Assembly (NCBI GenBank): GCA_038217425.1
Contig: JBBQPM010000003.1
Coordinates: forward strand, 62,001-126,000
DNA length: 64,000 nucleotides
Reading direction: 5' to 3'
From: JAIEPT01 sp038217425
GTDB taxonomy: Bacteria; Planctomycetota; Planctomycetia; Gemmatales; Gemmataceae
Position numbers and translations under genes: made by a program
Shown here: piece after piece, positions 1 through 7,907 of the stretch
Layout: the number at the start of each line of letters is the position of its first letter
Numbering within the stretch: position 1 is the stretch's first letter
The notes under the pieces: model-generated
Told to the model about the DNA's origin: nothing
Seen by the model: the letters and a program-made list of their open reading frames with translations, nothing else
Database searches by the model: none

Positions 1-3000
1 TTGTCGCGGCTGGCGGAGACGATGCGCCCGTCCGACGTTACCGCCAAGCAAGTCACGTCGTCGGCGTGCCCTTCGAGCGAGGCGAGTTCTTTGCCGGTCC
101 CAAGATCCCAGATGCGCAGCGTCTTGTCCTGGCTGGCGGACACGGCCCAGGCGCCGTCTGGGCCGTAAGCGACGGCGGTCACGTGGTCCTTGTGCCCGTG
201 CAATGAGGCGCCGGACTTCCCGGTCGTCAGATCCCAGATTTGCACGCCGCTGTCCTGACTGACGAGCGCGTGCTTGCCGTCGGGCGCAAGCGCGATGAAC
301 CTCTTCTTGGTCGAGGCGAATGCAGGGAGCTTGTTGAGTTCCTGGGCATTGGTACTATTCCAGAGTCGTACCGTGTGGTCGGCGCCGCTGGTGAGGATGC
401 GTTCGCCATCTTGAGAGAAGCAGACCTGCGGCGCGGGCCGAACGCCGGGTCCTGCGGTATGCCCGGGAAACTGGCGCAGCACTTCTCCCTCCAGCGCGTC
501 GCGCAGGCTGACGCCGCCGTAAAAGTCTGCCACCAAGTAACGCCGACCGTCGGGGGAGAAGACCAGTCCGCTGGAACCGTCGTGTCGGCCCTTGCGTCGT
601 TCGCTCACCTCGCCCGTTTGCAGGTCTGCCTGATAGAGGTTGGAACTCCCGGCGAGAGCGAGCAGCGTCACCCGCCCGGCCGGATCGAGGGCGATGCCGC
701 GAAGCATGGGGTGTTGCAGTTTGGTTTTCCAGGCGAGCTTGAACGTCGCCTGGTCGAGTTCCCAGAGCCACAGGACCTGATCGCTCGTGTAGGTAAGGAT
801 CTTGCTTCCGTCGCGCGAGCAAGCCAGGTGCGTCACGATGTCCGAATGCTCGGCACTGGTTCCGACAATCGGCGGGACACGCGCTCCCAGTTTTTCGAGC
901 GTGAACCCCGTGGTGCTCACGTTGGAGTAAACGATCAATACCTGCCAACCGTTTCGCATGGCTCCGGCCAGACTCCAGCGTGCGAAACCGCTCGAAGGAT
1001 GGCGAATCTCCCAGTTCCCAGCCGTCTCTTTGCCGCCGGGCGGGGTCAGGCCGATGTGCCATTGTCCCTTACTCGAGGAGACCGAGACTTTGTCGAAATC
1101 CGACAGATCGGGCGTGAGCGTCTCGCCGTTTACCGTCATCTTGATCTTTTGGCCGAAGCCCAAGCCGGCGCTTTGCACCTGGTAGGAGGCGAGCCGCAGG
1201 TCGAGACTGTGAGGTGCGGGGATGGTCAGCCGCATCTTGGGACTCGCGGTCGGCGCCGGTGTTACAAAATCCTGAGCGAGCACGGTTGCAGACTTCACCT
1301 CGGCCAGGTTCCACGACCGTTTGTCCTTGCCGACGGCCGTCGTCACAAGTTTCCCCTGCTGTCGGGTACCGTCGGCTAACGTCAGGACGTGTTGTTTGTC
1401 GAGTGCCTCGATGGTTTTGACCTGTCGGACGGGAATGAGCAGATAAAGTCCGGTTCCCAGGTCCAGACCGAGACGCCCCGGCCCGCCGTCGTGCGGTTCG
1501 GCCTCTTTCCAAAAGTCCGCGGCCGCAGTCGAAACCAAACTGCGCAGATACGTGTTCGTAGTCCCCTCGAAGAGGCGATAGTCCACGACTTCCACGCGTA
1601 CCTGCACGCCCAACTTGGTGGTAATTTCCAGGAAGACGACGCTCCTGGCGTTCGTCGGCTGCGGGACCTCCTTTCCCTTCGGATCGACATGAGGAGTGGG
1701 TTTCGCCGCCAGCGGGATGCGGACGTCCGCTTGCTTGCGTTCGAACCACGCTTTGAGCGCCACCGTTTCGCCTCGCTTGATGGTGAAGGCGTCGGTCTTC
1801 ATGGCGAGGTCGTTGCCGGGTTCGCGGACTTCCAGGGTCCATTCGCCGTCGTCCGTCTTCTGAATGACCTTGAGGTTGTACGTCCGTTTCTGGTTGCGAT
1901 CCTCGAGCACAATTGTTCCCTTGCGGACCGAGAAGGCGAAATCGGGATCGTCGGTATCGATGACGTAATCGCCTTCGGGGGTGGTGAAGCGGATCACGCC
2001 GAACACTGCGGCGGTCAAGGCGAAAAGGACGAGCGCGGCGAGGAGAATGGTCCGACGGCGCGAACGTCTTCGCGGCATTTCCTTGGTGACGGTCTCTGGC
2101 GCCGACGGGACGCCGGCGAACCTCTCCAAGCGTTTCGCGATGTCGCCCATCGAGCCGAAGCGCTGGGCCGGGCTTTTCGCCATCATTTTGTTCAGGACAT
2201 CGAGTACTTCGTGGGAAACGCCGGGCGGCGCGGGCGGCGTCTCCAGTTGATGGGCGAGAAGCTTTTGCGCCTCGGTTCGGCCGTGGAAAGGCGCCTTGCC
2301 AGCGAGCAGAAAGTAAAGCGTGCAGCCGAGGCTGTAGATATCGGCACGAGAATCGACCGCGTGCGATTCCAGCGCTTGCTCGGGAGCGATGTAGTCGAAC
2401 GTTCCCATCACCTGCCCGGCGCCCGTCAGGCCCTTCTCGACGTCGACGTTGTCGTGCAGCAGCGCCAGTCCCAGATCGAGCACCTTGATGATCGGCTTCC
2501 CATGCGCGTCCGTCGTCCGAAACAGGTTGGACGGCTTGACGTCGCGATGGACCATTCCGTGCTCATGAGCACACTGGAGCCCAAGCGCGGCCTGGCGAAT
2601 GAAGTCGCACGCGCGCGCCGTCGACAACGGGCCCTGCTCGCATACGTACTTGTACAGGTCCTGGCCGCCGAGCCATTCCATGACGAGGAAGTGCTGCCCG
2701 TCGGCTTCGTCGGCATCGCTGGTGCGCACAATGTGGGGATGATCGAGCCGGCCGGCGGCCTCGATCTCCCGGCGAAATCGAGTCACCGCCCTTGGGTCCG
2801 TCAACCGATGCGGCGCCAGCACTTTTACCGCCACCGTTCGCTTGAGGAGGGTGTGCACGGCCTTGAAGACCGCGCCCATGCCCCCCTGGCCGATCTTCTC
2901 GAGCAGCTGATACTTGCCCAGCGACGTCGCCTCAGCGTCGGCCGGCGTTCTACCGTCGGCAGTGTCGTCCCCTTCCGGCAAGGCCGCGGCTTGAACGACG

Positions 3001-3221
3001 GCGCGTCGGCAGTCTGTTTCCTCGGCAAACTCATCCCGGCTCGGCGCCTGCCGAAGTTCCTGCACGAGCGCGTCCTGATCCGCGCCCTCCCCTTCGAGGA
3101 CCGTCACGCACACGGCGCACGTCTCCACATGCGCAGCGACTTCCTCCAGGTCGCGGCGATTGAGTTGGCCCGTTCGAAACGCAAGCAGTCGGTCGGCACG
3201 CGGGCAGGTCAGGGTCGGCAT
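1..3221 (-). CDS. Ser/Thr protein kinase with N-terminal zinc finger and C-terminal WD40 repeats (partial, 3' end outside window)
   Basis: Reads leftward off the window, so at least 1073 codons without the C-terminus. Residues 6-38 hold a CPRAD...HVETCAVC zinc-finger like those of anti-sigma factors. A Hanks-type kinase follows from about residue 99 to 365 (GQGGMGAVF glycine loop, HRDVKPSN catalytic loop, DLG in place of DFG). A membrane segment rich in L/A/V lies at about 386-407, so the kinase is cytoplasmic and the rest external. After a 350-residue unassigned stretch come WD40 repeats (HTVRLWN, KTLRIWDLG). The ATG at 3221 is preceded by GGAGCAAGG and sits 12 nt after the sigma-factor stop, so the two genes form an operon. 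The zinc finger plus kinase architecture suggests the sigma factor is a partner or target; that is inference. Confidence 0.93.
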   Translation of the reverse strand, partial: MPTLTCPRADRLLAFRTGQLNRRDLEEVAAHVETCAVCVTVLEGEGADQDALVQELRQAPSRDEFAEETDCRRAVVQAAALPEGDDTADGRTPADAEATSLGKYQLLEKIGQGGMGAVFKAVHTLLKRTVAVKVLAPHRLTDPRAVTRFRREIEAAGRLDHPHIVRTSDADEADGQHFLVMEWLGGQDLYKYVCEQGPLSTARACDFIRQAALGLQCAHEHGMVHRDVKPSNLFRTTDAHGKPIIKVLDLGLALLHDNVDVEKGLTGAGQVMGTFDYIAPEQALESHAVDSRADIYSLGCTLYFLLAGKAPFHGRTEAQKLLAHQLETPPAPPGVSHEVLDVLNKMMAKSPAQRFGSMGDIAKRLERFAGVPSAPETVTKEMPRRRSRRRTILLAALVLFALTAAVFGVIRFTTPEGDYVIDTDDPDFAFSVRKGTIVLEDRNQKRTYNLKVIQKTDDGEWTLEVREPGNDLAMKTDAFTIKRGETVALKAWFERKQADVRIPLAAKPTPHVDPKGKEVPQPTNARSVVFLEITTKLGVQVRVEVVDYRLFEGTTNTYLRSLVSTAAADFWKEAEPHDGGPGRLGLDLGTGLYLLIPVRQVKTIEALDKQHVLTLADGTRQQGKLVTTAVGKDKRSWNLAEVKSATVLAQDFVTPAPTASPKMRLTIPAPHSLDLRLASYQVQSAGLGFGQKIKMTVNGETLTPDLSDFDKVSVSSSKGQWHIGLTPPGGKETAGNWEIRHPSSGFARWSLAGAMRNGWQVLIVYSNVSTTGFTLEKLGARVPPIVGTSAEHSDIVTHLACSRDGSKILTYTSDQVLWLWELDQATFKLAWKTKLQHPMLRGIALDPAGRVTLLALAGSSNLYQADLQTGEVSERRKGRHDGSSGLVFSPDGRRYLVADFYGGVSLRDALEGEVLRQFPGHTAGPGVRPAPQVCFSQDGERILTSGADHTVRLWNSTNAQELNKLPAFASTKKRFIALAPDGKHALVSQDSGVQIWDLTTGKSGASLHGHKDHVTAVAYGPDGAWAVSASQDKTLRIWDLGTGKELASLEGHADDVTCLAVTSDGRIVSASRD

Positions 3222-3233
3222 CGCCTTGCTCCG

Positions 3234-3851
3234 TTACTCGAGACAATCTTCGCCCAAAGCTTCGCGCAGGCGGCGCAAGATGCGCGATTTCGCAATGTAA
3301 AGTGCGTTGACCGTCATCGCCAAGTCGCGCGCGACGTCCTTCGTCGGCTGATCTTCCATCACGACGCGCCAAAACGCTTGCCACGTGGTTTCGGAGAAAT
3401 CGGGCCGAATCATCGCCAAAGCACGACGCACCAAATTTCCGGCCGCGCTCGAACCCTGCTCAGAATCTTCGAGCCTTTCCGGAATCTCCGCCACGCGCTC
3501 GCCGCCGAGGGCGTTCGGTTCGCGCTGCCGTCTGCGGAAGAAATCGAGGATGCGATTCCTGGCAATCGTCCAGAGCCAGCCGCGAAACGAGCCGGTCGGC
3601 GCGGGCCGAAAATCCTGGACGCCCCTTGCAACGGAACGAAACACCTCTTGCACGACGTCGGCCGCATCCGCCGACTGCAATCCCCGTCCGCGGCACCAGC
3701 TGTAGATGAGCGGTCCATAAAGCTCGACAAGCCGATTCCAGGCGTGCCTGTCGTGGGCTCGCAAGCCCCCCAGTAGGCTGGACGACGTCGAAGGATGAGA
3801 CTCGCTACCGAGGATAACGAAAGCGTCTTTCACAAAATTCCTCGTACTCAC
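3234..3851 (-). CDS. ECF-type RNA polymerase sigma factor
   Basis: A 205-residue sigma factor. Region 2 spans about residues 31-107 (core DVVQEVF and GSFRGWLWTIARNRILDFFRRR-like helix around 88-108) and region 4 about 145-200, ending in the helix-turn-helix segment ALYIAKSRILRRLRE. The length and the region 2/region 4 only layout are those of the ECF group, close to the planctomycete type that sits beside kinases. It is transcribed ahead of the zinc-finger kinase with a 12-nt gap. No separate anti-sigma gene is present; the kinase's N-terminal zinc finger could serve that role. Target promoters cannot be read from this window. Confidence 0.93.
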   Translation of the reverse strand: MSTRNFVKDAFVILGSESHPSTSSSLLGGLRAHDRHAWNRLVELYGPLIYSWCRGRGLQSADAADVVQEVFRSVARGVQDFRPAPTGSFRGWLWTIARNRILDFFRRRQREPNALGGERVAEIPERLEDSEQGSSAAGNLVRRALAMIRPDFSETTWQAFWRVVMEDQPTKDVARDLAMTVNALYIAKSRILRRLREALGEDCLE

Positions 3852-4155
3852 GGACCCCCGTTCCTTAACGCCAAGATAAGACGACAGTTGGGGCTACGCA
3901 AGCCTGAATCGCTACGAATGAGAGCGCCCGCACGGCGTCTCAAGCAATGGCTGCGGCCTACTGCAAACTCATGGACGATGATTCGCACCGAATCATGAAC
4001 ATGCTTCGTTCGGAACCGCCACGTCGACGGCCGACGTCGGCAATTCCTGTGAGACTTCAGGGAAACAGATTTCTATACTGACAGCCACGCTCTTCGGACT
4101 TTTCGTAAGGGCAAGCCTCGATCAGTCGCGACTCGTGGAACGAAAGGATACCGAC
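3852..4155. other. Divergent intergenic region between sigma factor and ferredoxin
   Basis: No coding sequence is convincing in these 304 nt. It contains a short perfect inverted repeat at 3978-3996 (ATGATTCG, 3-nt loop, CGAATCAT) and a 12-bp palindrome GCCGACGTCGGC at 4030-4041, either of which could be an operator. A TATACT box at 4074-4079 with no good -35 partner is a possible -10 element for the ferredoxin gene, giving a leader of about 70 nt. Confidence 0.4.
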
Positions 4156-4515
4156 ATGCCAAATTTAACTGTTGAAGGCGTAGGAAGTTTTGAGGTTCCG
4201 CACGGAAAACGGCTCGTGCTGGCATTACCGGATGAGGCCAAGGTGGATCAACTTCATGCGTGTGGCGGCAATGCACGCTGTACCACCTGCCGTGTCGAGT
4301 TTTTGTCCGGCGAGCCGGAGACGATGACCGTTGCGGAGAAAAACGTCCTGGCCGCCAAGGGGTTGAGCGGCGTTCGCCTGAGCTGCCAGATCCTCTGCGA
4401 TCACGACATGAGCGTCCGGGCGATCAGCCGTTTTGCCGGGAGCGGACGCAAAGACGCGGGCAAGCGGCCTGACGATGCCCTTCAGCCGCAACCCGTGGAG
4501 TTCGTTTCGAAGTAG
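4156..4515 (+). CDS. 2Fe-2S ferredoxin
   Basis: A 119-residue plant/adrenodoxin-fold ferredoxin, a soluble electron carrier. Cluster ligands are visible as C36, C42, C45 (C-x5-C-x2-C in HACGGNARCTTC) and C77; an extra C81 follows. The ATG at 4156 has AAAGGA eight nt upstream and is preferred over the in-frame ATG at 4135. The C-terminal 25 residues are polar and probably disordered. It is followed 12 nt later by an SGNH-like secreted protein, with which it may be co-transcribed although no functional link is evident. The redox partner cannot be inferred. Confidence 0.92.
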   Translation: MPNLTVEGVGSFEVPHGKRLVLALPDEAKVDQLHACGGNARCTTCRVEFLSGEPETMTVAEKNVLAAKGLSGVRLSCQILCDHDMSVRAISRFAGSGRKDAGKRPDDALQPQPVEFVSK

Positions 4516-4527
4516 GTATCCATCGTA

Positions 4528-5382
4528 ATGAGGACCAGATTCATGCGTCTGCGACTATTGCTCGGATTCTTCTTGGTCTCGGGCACAACGTTCGGTCAGC
4601 GGCCGGAGCCGTTGGCGGAGGCGTGGGATTATGCGCCGGCCATGAAGCAACTCGCGGGCAAATTTCGCGGCCGGGAAGGGGTTGTCCTGCACGTCGGCGG
4701 GTCGATGACAATCGCCAATCCGTATGGCTCATGGGCCCGAAGCGGCAAGGGGCAGTCGGCCGAGGACAAGGCGGTCCTTCAGTGGATGCACACCGACCGC
4801 AAGGACAGGTTCGACGGCTGGTGGCTGTGCCGCATGGAGGTCGTACCGTACCGGGCCTACACGGCCGAGAGCGGTTTGAAGTCGGCAATGCTCCACGAGG
4901 GCGGCAAGCGCGGGCTTCCGCCGTTGCTGAAATTGCTCGAAGAGTACCAGCCGCGTCTGGTGACGATCGAGTGCGGCATTTACGACGTCGAGGATGGAGT
5001 TCCGCTCGAGGAATACCGCAAGAACATGGCCAAGGTTCTCGACCAGATTCTGGAGCGGGGCGCCATTCCCATCCTCAACACGATTCCCCCCTTCAAGGCT
5101 CAGTTCGAACAGACCAAAAAATTCAACGAGGCGTTGCGGAGCCTGGCGAAGGAGCGGAGCATACCGGTGCTCGACCTCGAGCGAGAGATCCTGTCACGCC
5201 GACCCGACGACTGGCTTGGAAACCTGATGAAGCGAATCCATCTGACCGCGAGTGAAGCCGGCGTCAGTCCCAGTGCCGAGCCGACCGCGGAGAATCTGAG
5301 CCGTAGCGGGTACCTGTTGCGCAGCTATCTCACCGTCCGCAAGATTGCCGAGATCAAGAAGCGAGCGCTCGACAGAAATTGA
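4528..5382 (+). CDS. Secreted SGNH/GDSL-hydrolase-like protein with atypical active-site blocks
   Basis: A 284-residue protein with an N-terminal signal peptide (LRLLLGFFLVSGTTFGQ). The order of blocks is that of the SGNH/GDSL esterase fold: HVGGSMT around S59, then TIECGIYD around 147-153, then the end-of-domain histidine at 238 (KRIHLT). The usual G-x-N-D block has Y in place of N, and the usual D-x-x-H has K in place of D, so two of four catalytic positions are not conserved. It may be a non-catalytic or altered member. An alternative start at 4543 has AGGA about 8 nt upstream and gives the same signal peptide. Substrate unknown. Confidence 0.75.
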   Translation: MRTRFMRLRLLLGFFLVSGTTFGQRPEPLAEAWDYAPAMKQLAGKFRGREGVVLHVGGSMTIANPYGSWARSGKGQSAEDKAVLQWMHTDRKDRFDGWWLCRMEVVPYRAYTAESGLKSAMLHEGGKRGLPPLLKLLEEYQPRLVTIECGIYDVEDGVPLEEYRKNMAKVLDQILERGAIPILNTIPPFKAQFEQTKKFNEALRSLAKERSIPVLDLEREILSRRPDDWLGNLMKRIHLTASEAGVSPSAEPTAENLSRSGYLLRSYLTVRKIAEIKKRALDRN

Positions 5383-5402
5383 GACGTTGGTAGCTTCTTT
5401 CC

Positions 5403-5498
5403 GAGCGACGGACCTGATCTGACCGCCGCTCGCCTTGATCCCGTGCATCGTTCCTGGCCGCGGGCAGTATATCCCAGGATCTGATCTGACCGTCGCTC
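5403..5498. repeat. Pair of imperfect direct repeats between convergent genes
   Basis: A 21-nt sequence with core CTGATCTGACCG occurs at 5411-5431 and again at 5478-5498 with two mismatches. The first copy also forms a hairpin (GAGCGACGG at 5403-5411 pairing with CCGCCGCTC at 5423-5431). The second runs into ACGCTTCCGGCTCGG, which recurs in the hairpin at 25.7 kb. It could end transcription of the two converging genes. Confidence 0.6.
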
Positions 5499-5515
5499 AC
5501 GCTTCCGGCTCGGTT

Positions 5516-6775
5516 TTAGATCTTGTACTTCGGATGGCTGGCGAGATACTTCTGTACGCGGTCCTTGCGGGTGATGGCGTCCTTGAGGAAGGCGACGGCG
5601 GCTTTCAGGCGATCGTCGGGCTCGGCGCAGCTAAAGCGCAAGAAACCCTGGCCCGCGGGGCCGAAACATTCGCCTCCCAGGCACGCCACGCCGTGCAGAT
5701 CGTCGGCGCCTTCGAGCAAATACATCGCCAGGCCGTGTGAGGTGATACCTAGATCCTGGCAGATCGGCGCCACCTTCGGGAAGACGTAGAACGTCCCGGC
5801 CGGCATCAGCACGGTGACGCCGGGGAGCGCCTTGAGTTCGTCAACGAGCAGTTCGACCTTTTTCTTGAAGCGCTGCATGACGTCGTCGCGCTCGGCGTCG
5901 TCATTCTTGAGTGCCGCCTCGCCGGCGAGTTGCACGATGGGGGGAACGCAGGAGAGGGCGGTGTTGGTCATCTTGCCGATGGCATCGATGATGCGCGGGC
6001 TCGAGATCGCGTAGCCCAGGCGCCAGCCGGACATGCTGTACGATTTGCTGAAAGTGTAACAGGCGACGACCTGTTCAAGCATGCCGTCCATGGCGAGCAT
6101 GGGGACGTGTTTGCCGCGCCAGACCATGTGGTTGTAGGGCTCGTCGCTGAAGATCGCGATGTTCTTGCCGCGGACGAGGTCGGCGAGTTTGCGGAGGTCG
6201 CCCTCGGTGGCGACGCCGCCGGTCGGGTTGTGAGGCGAGTTGAGGAAGATGGCCTTGGCCTTGGGGCGTTTGACGAACGCAGCGACGTCGTCGAGATTGG
6301 GGCGAAACTCGTTTTCTTGCTTGAGGTCGGAAGTGACGATGACGCCGCCGCGCCGCTGGATGTTGGGGGCGTAGGTGGGGAACTGCGGGCTAAAGACGAG
6401 GACTTCGTCGCCCGCATCGAGAAACGCCTCGCAGAAGAACTGCTCGAAGACCTTGGCGCCGGGGCCGACGACGACGTTCTCGTGCGTGATGTGAATGCCG
6501 TACTCTTTGGCGTAGTTGGCGGCGACCTGTTCTCGAAAGCTCATGAGGCCGAGCGACGGGCAGTAGTGCGTCTGGTTTTTGGCAATCGCCTCGGCGCCCG
6601 CTTTGAGGGCGGAGGCGGTGCTGTTGAAGGGACTGTCGCCGATCTGCAGTTCGATGACGTCCTTGCCCTGCGCCTTGAGGCGTTTGGCGACGGCGAGGAC
6701 GTCGAACGCGGTTTCGGTGGAGAGCCCGCGAGCGAAGGCGCTCAGCTGGGCGGCGGGAGAGGTTGTGGTGCTCAT
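5516..6775 (-). CDS. Pyridoxal-phosphate-dependent class I/II aminotransferase
   Basis: A 419-residue fold-type I aminotransferase transferring an amino group between an amino acid and a 2-oxo acid in the cytoplasm. Signatures: NSPHNPTGG (N183), SDEPY (D211, Y214), the PLP lysine K244 in TFSKSYSMSGWRLG, and R252 for the substrate carboxylate. Length is normal for the aspartate/alanine aminotransferase group; the exact substrate is not readable. The start at MSTTT is chosen over an in-frame ATG at 6823 because the added residues do not look like family sequence; no clear ribosome-binding site precedes either. It lies downstream of the Rpn-like gene on the same strand. Confidence 0.92.
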   Translation of the reverse strand: MSTTTSPAAQLSAFARGLSTETAFDVLAVAKRLKAQGKDVIELQIGDSPFNSTASALKAGAEAIAKNQTHYCPSLGLMSFREQVAANYAKEYGIHITHENVVVGPGAKVFEQFFCEAFLDAGDEVLVFSPQFPTYAPNIQRRGGVIVTSDLKQENEFRPNLDDVAAFVKRPKAKAIFLNSPHNPTGGVATEGDLRKLADLVRGKNIAIFSDEPYNHMVWRGKHVPMLAMDGMLEQVVACYTFSKSYSMSGWRLGYAISSPRIIDAIGKMTNTALSCVPPIVQLAGEAALKNDDAERDDVMQRFKKKVELLVDELKALPGVTVLMPAGTFYVFPKVAPICQDLGITSHGLAMYLLEGADDLHGVACLGGECFGPAGQGFLRFSCAEPDDRLKAAVAFLKDAITRKDRVQKYLASHPKYKI

Positions 6776-6825
6776 GAAGAGAGCATAGGCCTGGCACGGG
6801 TCGTTGGGCAGAGGCGAAGCCAAAA

Positions 6826-7650
6826 TTACCGCTTCGGCTTCTTCTTCGCCTTCGGTTGCGGAGTACCCGTTCGCAAGCGTTGCAAATAGGCTTCGAGGTC
6901 TTTTTCCGACAGACCGGCGAGACGCTCCTCAAGCGTCAACCCTTCGAGGCGTTGCTCGGCCGTCATTTCGCGGACCGTTCTAAGAAATCGCTCGCGGCGA
7001 AAGTCTTCTATCGTGTAGGACATGATCAAACCCTCCAAGCTGTAGTTCTCGTACAACTCATTGACCACCGTACTCGTCTCTTGCGACCGCAATTTATGGT
7101 GTGCCGCACCGTATTTTATCGTCTCGGGCGACGCGCTGAAAAGATGAAGTAGCGCATTCGCTTCCTTTCTTAGCAGCTCCCCCGCGACGATCAGGCGAAC
7201 TACGTCGCTCCCCCGTTTGAGATCGTAGACGCCGTCCTGAATCCGCTGCGGGTCCAGGAGGCGAAACAGCTCGCGAGGACGACGGGCGCAGACCGCGTAA
7301 AGCTTGAAGTCCGTTTCGGGCAATAATGCTTCCCGCGGCAAACTGACTTGCTTGCGATAATTGACGTAGTGCCCAGTCAATTCCTTGAGCGTCCAGTCGT
7401 CAAATGGCTCTTGGAACGATTTGAAGCTGATGAGATTGTGGTCCGCCAACGCTTCAAAACCGTCCGGCAATGGCAAATGCATCACGCCAGGACAGCGACG
7501 AACAACGACCACGTCGAGCAATTGTCGGCGGCGCGAGAGATCCTTCTCCAACTCGACGACGAAAGGCGAGCCTTGCAGATGATCGACCAGTAGCAAGCCG
7601 AAGAGACGGTGCCAGATACGGTAGGGCTGCGCAGAGATTTTCTTGGCCAC
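6826..7650 (-). CDS. Protein resembling Rpn/PD-(D/E)XK putative transposase-nucleases
   Basis: A 274-residue soluble protein with a GTG start. The N-terminal half (WHRLFGLLL, then VELEKDLS, then LLDVVVVRR) has the shape of the Rpn-type PD-(D/E)XK family annotated as recombination-promoting nuclease or putative transposase, which is highly duplicated in planctomycetes and cyanobacteria. The rest is helical; the C-terminal tail LTLEERLAGLSEKDLEAYLQR is followed by a lysine-rich end. I recognise the overall pattern but cannot verify the catalytic residues, so nuclease activity is inference. No inverted-repeat ends or target duplications flank it. Confidence 0.55.
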   Translation of the reverse strand: MAKKISAQPYRIWHRLFGLLLVDHLQGSPFVVELEKDLSRRRQLLDVVVVRRCPGVMHLPLPDGFEALADHNLISFKSFQEPFDDWTLKELTGHYVNYRKQVSLPREALLPETDFKLYAVCARRPRELFRLLDPQRIQDGVYDLKRGSDVVRLIVAGELLRKEANALLHLFSASPETIKYGAAHHKLRSQETSTVVNELYENYSLEGLIMSYTIEDFRRERFLRTVREMTAEQRLEGLTLEERLAGLSEKDLEAYLQRLRTGTPQPKAKKKPKR

Positions 7651-7907
7651 GGCCGCGGTCCCGAAGACGGAAAAAGATAGATCGTGGTTAGCGTAGCGGA
7701 TTCTTCCGCTGAAGCGACCTCCGCCAAGTCGTTCTCAACACGCAAGTTCGGCGAAAATCGGCGCGAAATCCTCTCGCATCTTGCGCAGGCTTCGGCTAAA
7801 CTACATTCCATCCAAACTGCCGAGTGATTCGTCTTATTACGGGGGCGTCCCGGTCCTGCCTGCGAAATCCATCCGTTTGTGCCGTGCTTGCTTCAAGGAA
7901 ATCGATC

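Noticed and set aside
1389..3776. 795-residue plus-strand open frame over the kinase and sigma-factor genes
   Set aside because: Antisense shadow: composition rich in R and A without domain motifs, while the minus strand encodes clear kinase and sigma domains.
6826..7650. Complete insertion sequence around the Rpn-like gene
   Set aside because: No inverted terminal repeats or target duplications seen at either side.
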